Shown: piece by piece, positions 23,403 to 30,354 of the stretch
Layout: every line of letters begins with the position of its first letter
Position numbering within the stretch: position 1 is the first letter of the stretch
Source: Xanthobacteraceae bacterium
GTDB taxonomy: Bacteria; Pseudomonadota; Alphaproteobacteria; Rhizobiales; Xanthobacteraceae
NCBI GenBank assembly: GCA_030037645.1
Contig: JASHQI010000164.1
Span: 1 to 37,069 of the forward strand
DNA length: 37,069 nt
Direction: 5' to 3'
Made by a program: the position numbers and the translations under genes
Notes under the pieces: model-generated
What the model was told of the DNA's origin: nothing
The model's database searches: none
The model's input: only the letters and a program-made list of their open reading frames with translations

Positions 23403-24737
23403 ATGGCGAAGTACGTAGACCCCCTCGATATCATGCCGGCCCCGCCGCGGCGGGGGTGGCGGCGCCATATCGGGCGCCATTTGCCCGGCATATCCGTCTT
23501 CTTGATGGTCGCGTTGCTCGCCGTCGTGGTGCTTTGGCCTTTCGTGGTGATCACGGTGCCGAGCGGGCGGGTCGGTGTGCTTTGGAAGCGATTCAACGGC
23601 TTTGACCTTTACTGCTGGTGCTTTGTCGGGCGAGGCACGATCCTGGATCCCCGGGAGCTGAGGGAGGAAGGTCTTCACATCATATGGCCTTGGGACAGAC
23701 TGTTCATTTACGACCTGCGGCTGCAATCGGTTGCGCAAACCTACAATGCCATTTCCAAGGACGGCGTGAGCGTGACCGCTCAGATCAATATCCGTTACCA
23801 GTTGCTGCATAACTCCGTCGCCGTGCTGCACAAATTTATCGGCCCCAACTACTTGGCAACGGTCGTCGGTCCCGAGATAGGCAGCCAGGCGCGTGAGGTG
23901 ATTTCTCAGTACACGGCGCAAGAGGTTTACACTTCGCGCGAGGAGATTCAGGAGAAAATTCGAGAGAATGCGCAGAAGAGCTTGGGTGCCAATCTGAACA
24001 AATTGGTGCAGCCCGAGGCCATGGAACAGCCGGACCCCAAGCACTACGACGATTTTCTGCAAAACTCGATTCAGATTCTCGATACGCTCGTGCTCAGCAT
24101 CGAGTTGCCGCCCGAAATAGTCGAGGCGATCAATCGTCAGACCGAGCAGTTTTACGAGATCCAGGAATACAAATTCCGCGTGGAGCGGGAAGCGGAGGAG
24201 TCGAAGCGAAAGCAGATCGAGGCCGATGGCATAGCCGCTTTCCAGCGCACCGTCAGCCAGGGCATTTCGGACTCGTATTTGCGTTGGCGCGGCATCGAAG
24301 CCACACTCGCGCTCGCGCGATCGCCGAACACGAAAATAGTGATATTCGGCAACAACAAGGATGGCCTGCCGCTCATTCTTGGGAATGATGCGCCTGCGGT
24401 GGTCGGCGCAAAGCCGCCGTTGGCTCCGGGCAGCGCTACCGCGCCTCCACCGCCCGCGGCGTCGCCCACGCCAGGCGGTAACGCGACGCCGGGGACTTCG
24501 TCGACGCCCGGCGGTACGACCAACAGCAGCGGATCGGTGCCGCCCGGATCGCAAAGTGGGATCACTGGCGGCGATACATCGGCAACGGACGATATGTCGA
24601 GCGATGAGTCGTCCGCTTCTTCGGGAAGCACGCTTGATCTTCCGAATGTTCAATCGATCCTGTCCAAGATTACCGGGGCCTTGCGACCAACAGGGTCGGG
24701 TACAGGTTCCGGATCAAAAGCGAAGCCCAACAAGTAG
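23403..24737 (+). CDS. SPFH/Band 7 domain protein
   Basis: A 444-aa protein. A short cytoplasmic N-terminus is followed by one membrane helix (FLMVALLAVVVLWPFVVITV). Then comes an SPFH/Band 7 domain (VPSGRVGVLWKRF, and the VAQTYNAISKDGVSVTAQINIRYQL strand pair) and a charged coiled coil (YKFRVEREAEESKRKQIEADGI) of the kind that mediates ring assembly in stomatin/prohibitin-like proteins. The last ~100 residues are Pro/Gly/Ser/Thr-rich low complexity with repeated TPGG. SPFH proteins form large membrane-bound oligomers and membrane microdomains. It starts 22 bp after the exporter stop, so both are likely co-transcribed. ATG 23403 is taken rather than the adjacent TTG at 23400. Confidence 0.85.
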   Translation: MAKYVDPLDIMPAPPRRGWRRHIGRHLPGISVFLMVALLAVVVLWPFVVITVPSGRVGVLWKRFNGFDLYCWCFVGRGTILDPRELREEGLHIIWPWDRLFIYDLRLQSVAQTYNAISKDGVSVTAQINIRYQLLHNSVAVLHKFIGPNYLATVVGPEIGSQAREVISQYTAQEVYTSREEIQEKIRENAQKSLGANLNKLVQPEAMEQPDPKHYDDFLQNSIQILDTLVLSIELPPEIVEAINRQTEQFYEIQEYKFRVEREAEESKRKQIEADGIAAFQRTVSQGISDSYLRWRGIEATLALARSPNTKIVIFGNNKDGLPLILGNDAPAVVGAKPPLAPGSATAPPPPAASPTPGGNATPGTSSTPGGTTNSSGSVPPGSQSGITGGDTSATDDMSSDESSASSGSTLDLPNVQSILSKITGALRPTGSGTGSGSKAKPNK

Positions 24738-24893
24738 CGGCGTAAGCAGAGGATCGGGTGACCGACCGCCAGGATGCCAATTGAGTCACTTCACCCGTCG
24801 AATTGCCGGCTCAGCCGTTCGTAGGCGATCATCGATGCGCGCGTCAGTCGAACAAGGCGCCGGCAACCGAAGGAACTGGAAAGGAATTGCAAT

Positions 24894-25460
24894 GTGACCA
24901 GAGCGACGGAACAAGTCGGCCCGGATGGGACAAGGATTCGATCGAACGGCGTGTCTACGTCGCGCGGTGGTCGACCCTTGTGGTTCGGTATCGGTGTGAT
25001 CCTCATCGCCGCAGCCGGGCTTGGCGGCTTCATATTGGGCCGCAACTTCACCTACAGCGATGTTTCTGCCAGCAGAGACTTGATCGACCAGCTTCAGCTT
25101 AAAAATCAGTCTCTCAACCAGCAAATCCTTGCCCAAAACACCAAAATAACGACGTTGCAGACCAATCTCGCAAGCGTTACGGCGGCTTTGAACGCCATCA
25201 CGCCATCGCGTGACGCCTACAACATCGATCCCAATCAATCGATCGCTGTGGCGAACGGCCGCCTAACCGTTGGGCTGGTAGGATCTCCCAGCAACGAGGG
25301 GATCAACATCAACGTCAATGGCAAGGAGCAATTTGTAGCCGCCGGTGGCGTTATTAACGTCGCGCCCGATCCGTCCACGACCTGCCAGGTGATTGTCCAG
25401 TCCTTCGACATGTTTCACGCGGTCGTCAACGCGTCGTGCGCGGCAGCAAAGCCGCAATAG
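24894..25460 (+). CDS. Membrane-anchored coiled-coil protein of unknown function
   Basis: A 188-aa protein. A polar N-terminus is followed by a single membrane helix (PLWFGIGVILIAAAGLGGFILG, about residues 28-49). A short coiled coil (DLIDQLQLKNQSLNQQILAQNTKITTLQTNL) and a C-terminal beta-rich domain of ~90 residues with two Cys in extracytoplasmic position follow. The GTG at 24894 is supported by AAGGA 8 nt upstream. It lies 156 bp after the SPFH gene on the same strand and ends in a hairpin shared with the convergent lanM gene. I recognise no family. The layout would suit a periplasmic partner of the SPFH protein or exporter, which is an inference from context. Confidence 0.65.
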   Translation: MTRATEQVGPDGTRIRSNGVSTSRGGRPLWFGIGVILIAAAGLGGFILGRNFTYSDVSASRDLIDQLQLKNQSLNQQILAQNTKITTLQTNLASVTAALNAITPSRDAYNIDPNQSIAVANGRLTVGLVGSPSNEGININVNGKEQFVAAGGVINVAPDPSTTCQVIVQSFDMFHAVVNASCAAAKPQ

Positions 25461-25481
25461 AGCGTGATCCGGAAAAGCCTG

Positions 25482-25502
25482 CCCTCGGATTTGATCCGAG
25501 GG
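25482..25502. terminator. Perfect 9-bp hairpin between convergent genes (bidirectional terminator or dispersed palindrome)
   Basis: CCCTCGGAT-TTG-ATCCGAGGG is a perfect palindrome with a 3-nt loop, located between the stop of the coiled-coil gene (25460) and the stop of lanM (25514). No T run follows on either side. Together with the preceding GCGTGATCCGGAAAAG it resembles repeated palindromic elements found in many copies in Bradyrhizobium-type genomes. It may limit read-through from both sides. Confidence 0.6.
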
Positions 25503-25513
25503 TGGGGCGCTGA

Positions 25514-28500
25514 TTATTCCCAGATGATGATATTGGGAAGCGTATTGTCGACTTGTCGCAACAACGTGTAGCCGACGCCGGCAAGTCCGCGAAACAGGCC
25601 CAGATTGAATTGTCTCTTTCCACTGTTCCAGCGGAAATCGCCGGTTGATGCCGCCTGCTGCAGAACACTCATCAGCCGCTGCGCTGCAAGTGCGCGAAGG
25701 TCGTTGCGTCCAAGGACGCTGCCGGCTTCGCAAAGGAATTCGATGCTGCCCAGCGTGCCACAACACAGCGTATCAACGCCTCCAGGCCAGCGCCGCTCCG
25801 CGCCCTTGAGGGCGTTGCGAATATCTGTCGTGAGGAGTTTGGTGTCCATTCCTCCTCGCTTCGCCGTAGCCAGGCGCGCAAGACCGATGCCGGGGGCTCC
25901 GTGACACCACTGGCAGGGCCAGGCCGGCTCTCCTTCGCTGCGAAGATCGGGCCAGTTGTTGCGCTCTTGATCGTAGCTGGAATCCTCGAATGCGATACAT
26001 TCGGACGCCGCGCGCGCGAAGTCCTCGCGCCCCGTCGCCGCCGACAACGAAGCAAGCGCATAGGCAAAGCCGGCGGCGCCATGCGACATGCCGTTGAGCG
26101 CCCGCTGGCCGGCGCCTTGTCCGACCCAGCTTCGGCGCCCCTGCGCTCCGATCCTGCTTTGCCCAAGCAGATGCTCGCCGCATTTGACGGCACGCCCCAG
26201 CACGTCGCCGGACTGGCCATCGCGATAAAGTCGTAGCAGGCCGAGTATCGCGCCGGCGCTGCCACCGATGACGTCCAATTGCTTGTCTGCTGCGATCAGA
26301 TCGTCGGTCATGAGGGCTGCCGCCGCCTCTGCGTCCGCGAGCAGCTCTTTCTTCTGGATAAACTTCGCCATGAGAGTCAGGGCATAAACAATAGATCCCA
26401 ACCCAATGGCGCCGCCAATGCCGGACGAACGCGCGATGCGCGCTGCATTCCGGCTTCGCAGGTTTTTACGAAGATGGGAAACTCCGGCCAATGCCAGTTC
26501 GCCCGATGCCGTGCGCTGCGTCACTGCGGCGTGGGCGGCAAGAAAGACGGCAATGCCCGCAGCGCCGTTGTAGAGGTCCGAGCCCAGGCATACGAGCTGG
26601 AAAACCTCGGAATCGCCGAGCCAGTCGAGCCCTATCCAGGCGGCGCCCGGGCCCCGGCGAATGGCATGATCGGACAGCTCTGCCGCGATTCTGTCGGCCT
26701 CGGCGAGAAAGATCTCCTTGGTCGGCGCTGGGGCGACCTCGCGGCGCAATGCCGATTTGATCTCTTCAGTCGTCGACGATGATGCCGCGGTGAGAGCGAC
26801 AGAATTCGTATTCTGTCGAATGACCTCGATCTGCCATGCAATATCCTTCTCGTCGAAGTTCTCGACGTGAGTCCTGGCGCGATCGAGACCCGACTTCGCC
26901 GCAGTCCGGATCGAGATGCCGTTGGCATCGCCTATCTCATGGCCATCGCTGGGCGATACGAAATGCGGCACATTCAACGCCAGCAAAGCCGACCGTTCGG
27001 CGCGCTGCAGCGGCCAAACCGGATCGGCGTCCTTGTCCCATTCTGCCAGCCTGGCGATGAAATCGGCTTGCGCAGACCAAAGTGCGCCGTCGTCCATGGT
27101 CCGATGATTTCTCAGGCGCTGGATCAGCATGTAGTAGAAGCGGGTAGGGCGGATGACCGTGCGGACAGGCAGGCCGGCAAAACCGTCGAACAATGCCGCC
27201 GAGCTTGCCTTCCTGATCTCACGCAGCAGAAAATTTGCGTAGTCGCGAAAGCCCGAGACGAAATCGTCGATGTGATCGCGCAACTTGGCATAACGGCCTT
27301 CGACATGCGGCAGGTTTGCATTGATGTCGCTGGCCGCCGTCGATTTTGCGGGCCGCATCTCGTCAGTATTGATGTTGTTCCACTTGATGATGGTTTTCGA
27401 GTTCCAGTCCGCGGTCATTCCACCGACCGCGAAGACCTTGTTGTCGGGCGAACGTCCGTAGGCCGGAAGCAATCCGACCATCATGACCGAATTGGCGATC
27501 CTCTCCATGGCGGCGTCGAAGGCTTGCCCTTCGGGATCTCGTGCCTTGTGCTCGTCGGTCGGTGCATGGAGGATCGTTTCCAGGTCGATCGGCACCGGAT
27601 GGTCTCCGCACGCGATCATATTCTCCTGATGCATGTCCGCGGCCGCAAAGCAGTGCAACAATGCAAGCCAAGCGCCGGCGCGACGGAAAAATCTCTTGCA
27701 GCCTTGCTCGTTGGCGCAGCCGGAGTGAGCGATAAATTCAGTCCAGCCGTAGCCATCCCGCGGGATCGCGCGCACCGCCTTTAACGCAAGCGCGGGCTCG
27801 GCCTGATTGAGGCGCTCGACCAAGGCATGCCAGGCCGCATCGACTCGCAAATCCTTTGGCTTGTAGACAAGCCGCGAGCCATCCTCGAAGCTGACGATCC
27901 GGACCGAACGGCCGCCGTTATGCGGATCTGAGATTTCGCCTTCGATCTTGGCAACTCTGGTGCCGACGCCGGTATGAAGTATCTCGCGCCTGATGGTCGG
28001 CAGGTCGGCCGCGAGCCGTAGGACAAATTCCTGCGATGTGTCGATCCACTGCCGCGTCAGGGAAGCGATCAAGCGCAGCAGTACCGGCTTACCTTCAAAC
28101 AGGCGTCGGAATCCGCCGGCTTTCATTTCGGCGATGAATTGTTCGTAGTAAGCGGTGGCGGCTTTTTTCTCCGGCCATTTCTCGTCGGGTGGAGCTGCGG
28201 CGGACTTCCGCGCCTTGACGAACAGCTCGTAGAGCGCCGGGGTGCAAAGGCCGGATAGCTCCCTGAGCAGCAATGACCTCAGACAAGCACGCGCGGACTC
28301 ATTCAGATTGCCGAGCGCCTCTTCGTCGATACTCGACCAAAGCCGTGTCTCAGCTTGGTCCGCCACAGGCGTGAGCAGATGCTCGAACGCCAGGGGTTCG
28401 CTCTGCTCGAGTCCAACGGTCGTTTTGGCGCTTTTGGCAGCACCTTCCAACGCCGCCACGATCCAGCGCGCATCATTCATCCATGGCGGCGCCGAAGCCG

Positions 28501-28741
28501 ACCGGCTGCGGCGAACCGTGGCTAATCTCTCCAGCACCTGGGCCACCGACAGGCCATCCCGCTCCAACCGCCGATTAAACAGCGACCAATCGCCGCTAGC
28601 ACAGGCCCGGCACCACGCCGCTAGCCGCCGCGAAGCCTGATCGGCGTCGTTCTTTTGGCCGGGCAAGGAGTCGAACTCGTCGGATAGCAGCTCGTCGATG
28701 GTCGCGGCGCGCACAATCAAGCGCTCATAAAACGCATCCAT
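25514..28741 (-). CDS. lanM: Class II lanthipeptide synthetase LanM (CCG type)
   Basis: A 1075-aa bifunctional lanthipeptide synthetase. The N-terminal two thirds are a DUF4135 dehydratase with kinase-like signatures (RLVYKPKDLRVD, HQENMIACGDHPVPIDLETIL); it phosphorylates and eliminates Ser/Thr of the precursor. The C-terminal ~370 residues are a LanC-like cyclase that adds Cys thiols to the dehydro residues. Its zinc ligands appear as Cys946 in QWCHGAPG and Cys993-Cys994 in LCCGTLG. LanC and many LanM enzymes have Cys-His-Gly at the second site; Cys-Cys-Gly is the arrangement known from the prochlorosin synthetase ProcM. The ATG at 28741 has GGAGG 9 nt upstream. It is divergent from the 50-aa precursor gene 460 bp away. 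Confidence 0.93.
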   Translation of the reverse strand: MDAFYERLIVRAATIDELLSDEFDSLPGQKNDADQASRRLAAWCRACASGDWSLFNRRLERDGLSVAQVLERLATVRRSRSASAPPWMNDARWIVAALEGAAKSAKTTVGLEQSEPLAFEHLLTPVADQAETRLWSSIDEEALGNLNESARACLRSLLLRELSGLCTPALYELFVKARKSAAAPPDEKWPEKKAATAYYEQFIAEMKAGGFRRLFEGKPVLLRLIASLTRQWIDTSQEFVLRLAADLPTIRREILHTGVGTRVAKIEGEISDPHNGGRSVRIVSFEDGSRLVYKPKDLRVDAAWHALVERLNQAEPALALKAVRAIPRDGYGWTEFIAHSGCANEQGCKRFFRRAGAWLALLHCFAAADMHQENMIACGDHPVPIDLETILHAPTDEHKARDPEGQAFDAAMERIANSVMMVGLLPAYGRSPDNKVFAVGGMTADWNSKTIIKWNNINTDEMRPAKSTAASDINANLPHVEGRYAKLRDHIDDFVSGFRDYANFLLREIRKASSAALFDGFAGLPVRTVIRPTRFYYMLIQRLRNHRTMDDGALWSAQADFIARLAEWDKDADPVWPLQRAERSALLALNVPHFVSPSDGHEIGDANGISIRTAAKSGLDRARTHVENFDEKDIAWQIEVIRQNTNSVALTAASSSTTEEIKSALRREVAPAPTKEIFLAEADRIAAELSDHAIRRGPGAAWIGLDWLGDSEVFQLVCLGSDLYNGAAGIAVFLAAHAAVTQRTASGELALAGVSHLRKNLRSRNAARIARSSGIGGAIGLGSIVYALTLMAKFIQKKELLADAEAAAALMTDDLIAADKQLDVIGGSAGAILGLLRLYRDGQSGDVLGRAVKCGEHLLGQSRIGAQGRRSWVGQGAGQRALNGMSHGAAGFAYALASLSAATGREDFARAASECIAFEDSSYDQERNNWPDLRSEGEPAWPCQWCHGAPGIGLARLATAKRGGMDTKLLTTDIRNALKGAERRWPGGVDTLCCGTLGSIEFLCEAGSVLGRNDLRALAAQRLMSVLQQAASTGDFRWNSGKRQFNLGLFRGLAGVGYTLLRQVDNTLPNIIIWE

Positions 28742-29046
28742 TCGACTTTGCCTCCGGCTCGGGATCGCAATGAATCCCTACGCTGTCGTCATTCTATTGC
28801 CAGGGGAGCGAATGTCATCGCCTGTCGGCTGCTCTCCGGCGAGCTAAAGAATTAATCGGCGCCGGTCGCCCTGGAGAAAGTGGCCTCTGCGCTGGACATT
28901 ACAGGAACGATCGGCGCGACTTGGAAGCCCTGAGCGACGTGTCCAACATGGCCGCCGGGCCGGCGCAGCGGTCAATACAGAGGCCGAAATTGCGGCCCAC
29001 AAATCAGCAACGCGATTATGCGATTAACCATCATGAATCAGCCACC

Positions 29047-29070
29047 TCCCACAGTGTCATAACTGTGGGA
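29047..29070. promoter_or_regulatory. Perfect 9-bp inverted repeat, candidate operator for lanA/lanM
   Basis: TCCCACAGT-GTCATA-ACTGTGGGA has two perfect 9-bp arms and a 6-bp spacer. The arms are half a helical turn long and their centres are 15 bp apart, as in many dimeric repressor or activator sites. It lies just upstream of the candidate lanA -35 hexamer (29089) and 132 bp before the lanA start. No T tract follows and no gene ends here, so a terminator is unlikely. Confidence 0.6.
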
Positions 29071-29088
29071 AGGCATCTCCAGAGTGAC

Positions 29089-29117
29089 TTTACACTCCAG
29101 GCCGCGGATGATTAAAT
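29089..29117 (+). promoter_or_regulatory. Candidate sigma70-type promoter of lanA
   Basis: TTTACA (29089-29094, 5 of 6 to TTGACA) is separated by 17 bp from TTAAAT (29112-29117, 4 of 6 to TATAAT). Initiation near 29124 would give a leader of about 78 nt before the lanA start. This is the most AT-rich spot in the region. The call rests on hexamer match and spacing only. Confidence 0.4.
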
Positions 29118-29201
29118 ATGGAACAGGCGGGGGGCTCTCGAACATCCTCGTCCTGCCTGCTGACTGCCGGCGCGCCGCTGGCGAACAAAAGGATCAGTAC
29201 C

Positions 29202-29354
29202 ATGAATGACACCACCAGACTGGACCAGACTGAAGAAGAAATCCTCACCTACGAAGTCTCCGACGAGGCACTGGAGACTGCGGCGGATGCAGGGAAGGAT
29301 AGGGGAAACTTCACGCTTGCGTTCTGTTCCGGTCTTTCGACCTGCCCGGCCTGA
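29202..29354 (+). CDS. lanA: Class II lanthipeptide precursor (50 aa)
   Basis: A 50-aa peptide beginning MNDTTRLDQTEEEILTYEV. The acidic leader with EEEILTYEVSDEALE is a typical alphaproteobacterial LanM-recognised leader. The C-terminal core contains Thr38, Cys42, Ser43, Ser46, Thr47 and Cys48 (NFTLAFCSGLSTCPA), enough for two thioether rings, for example Thr38 to Cys42 and Ser43, Ser46 or Thr47 to Cys48. The leader ends near AADAGKDRG and has no double-Gly site. ATG 29202 is chosen for AAAGGA 8 nt upstream and because the leader motif follows directly; a longer frame from 29118 adds a non-leader-like N-terminus. A strong terminator follows 56 bp downstream. Confidence 0.87.
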   Translation: MNDTTRLDQTEEEILTYEVSDEALETAADAGKDRGNFTLAFCSGLSTCPA

Positions 29355-29410
29355 TCAGTTTCTTGGACTGGTCCTGGCGTCTTAATTTTAATTCCGACTG
29401 TCGGACTGAC

Positions 29411-29443
29411 GAGGCGCCGGAGAGAACGGCGCCTCACTCTTTT
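29411..29443 (+). terminator. Rho-independent terminator of lanA
   Basis: GAGGCGCCG-GAGAGAA-CGGCGCCTC forms a perfect 9-bp GC-rich stem with a 7-nt loop, followed by ACTCTTTT. It lies 56 bp after the lanA stop and 41 bp before the stop of the convergent dehydrogenase gene. The strong hairpin fits a short, abundant monocistronic precursor mRNA. Confidence 0.8.
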
Positions 29444-29483
29444 CCGCTATTGCGACGAACCAGGCTGTCGCTTGCCCGCGGTT

Positions 29484-30350
29484 TCACACGACGCGTCGGC
29501 GGATTTCCTCGATCACGATGCTGTTGTCTGCGTTGGCATCGCCATGGCGGACGCAGGCTTCCAGCACGTCGGCGTGAACCTCAAGGAGAGGCAGGCTTTG
29601 GCTCGCCCGCCGCGCCTGCTCAACCATAAGATACGTATCCTTGAGCGTCTGGCGCACGCGAGCTTCCGGCGCAAAATCGCCGCTGACCATTTTCGGACCC
29701 TTGGTGTCCATGACCTGTGAGGCTGCCGCAGAGCCGCGCGCAACCTGCAAAAAAGTCGCTGGATCGAGCCCGAGGCGAGCGGCAAAGACCAGCCCCTCGG
29801 CGAGAGCCAGTCGATTGAGGCCAAGAATGAGATTGATCGCAAGCTTGGCCCGGCCGGCGTCGCCAACCTCGCCGATGTGAAAGCGTTTTGGAAACAGTGC
29901 ATCGAGCACGGATGCCGCATCGTCCGCGATTTCGGCCTCGCCGCCGATGAGGCCGACCCCGTCGCCCTGGCGAACTTGCTCGCTGGTGCCCGACACCGGG
30001 GTTTCGAGAAAGCGCAGGCGGTCCGCGACGCGTGCTCCAAGCGCCGCGATGCGGTCGGGATCGCAAGTGCTGGCGCACAGCACGATCTTGCCTTGCGCCG
30101 CAGGCACGAGTGCATGCTCCACGACGTCCTCGACCTGATCGGTATCGAAGACGGCGAGCACGATCGGATCGCAGTTGCGGGCAATGTCGGCAAGCGATCC
30201 CGCGCGCGCACCGATTGGCGCGAGGCGCTCGCTTCTTGCCGGATCGATGTCAAATCCGATCACGGCAAATCCAGCCGCGACCAGACGGCGCGCGTAAACC
30301 TCGCCCATGAGGCCGACGCCGATGAGTCCGATGCTGGAGCGGGGCGCCAT
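29484..30350 (-). CDS. NAD(P)-dependent oxidoreductase, 3-hydroxyisobutyrate dehydrogenase family
   Basis: A 288-aa beta-hydroxyacid dehydrogenase. The Rossmann motif GLIGVGLMG is near the N-terminus, the substrate-binding segment ETPVSGTSEQVRQGDG lies in the middle, and the catalytic Lys is in GDAGRAKLAINLILG. Family members oxidise 3-hydroxyisobutyrate, tartronate semialdehyde, 6-phosphogluconate or similar acids with NAD(P). The ATG at 30350 lies 4 bp after the stop of the upstream Ldh-family gene, so the two form an operon. Upstream in-frame codons to 30395 lie within that gene. The partner suggests oxidation of a 2- or 3-hydroxy acid; the substrate is not determinable here. Confidence 0.85.
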   Translation of the reverse strand: MAPRSSIGLIGVGLMGEVYARRLVAAGFAVIGFDIDPARSERLAPIGARAGSLADIARNCDPIVLAVFDTDQVEDVVEHALVPAAQGKIVLCASTCDPDRIAALGARVADRLRFLETPVSGTSEQVRQGDGVGLIGGEAEIADDAASVLDALFPKRFHIGEVGDAGRAKLAINLILGLNRLALAEGLVFAARLGLDPATFLQVARGSAAASQVMDTKGPKMVSGDFAPEARVRQTLKDTYLMVEQARRASQSLPLLEVHADVLEACVRHGDANADNSIVIEEIRRRVV

Positions 30351-30354
30351 TGCG

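Larger units (their letters stand above)
28742..29201. other. Divergent lanM-lanA intergenic region
   Basis: About 460 bp between divergent start codons. The half next to lanA contains a 9-bp perfect inverted repeat and a candidate promoter (listed separately). A TTG-initiated frame at 28921-29115 has neither a ribosome-binding site nor recognisable features and is not taken as a gene. I see nothing definable in 28742-29040 besides the lanM Shine-Dalgarno. Confidence 0.5.

Noticed and set aside
23328-24653. 441-aa minus-strand frame opposite the SPFH gene
   Set aside because: It is an antisense shadow in high-GC DNA; the plus strand encodes a recognisable SPFH domain with a membrane helix and coiled coil.
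28921-29115. 64-aa plus-strand frame as a second lanthipeptide precursor
   Set aside because: It starts with TTG without a Shine-Dalgarno and contains no Cys, so it cannot form lanthionine rings.
29118-29201. 28-residue N-terminal extension of the lanthipeptide precursor, beginning at 29118
   Set aside because: It would start at about the expected transcription start and lacks leader-like sequence; the ATG at 29202 has a proper ribosome-binding site and leads straight into the acidic leader.
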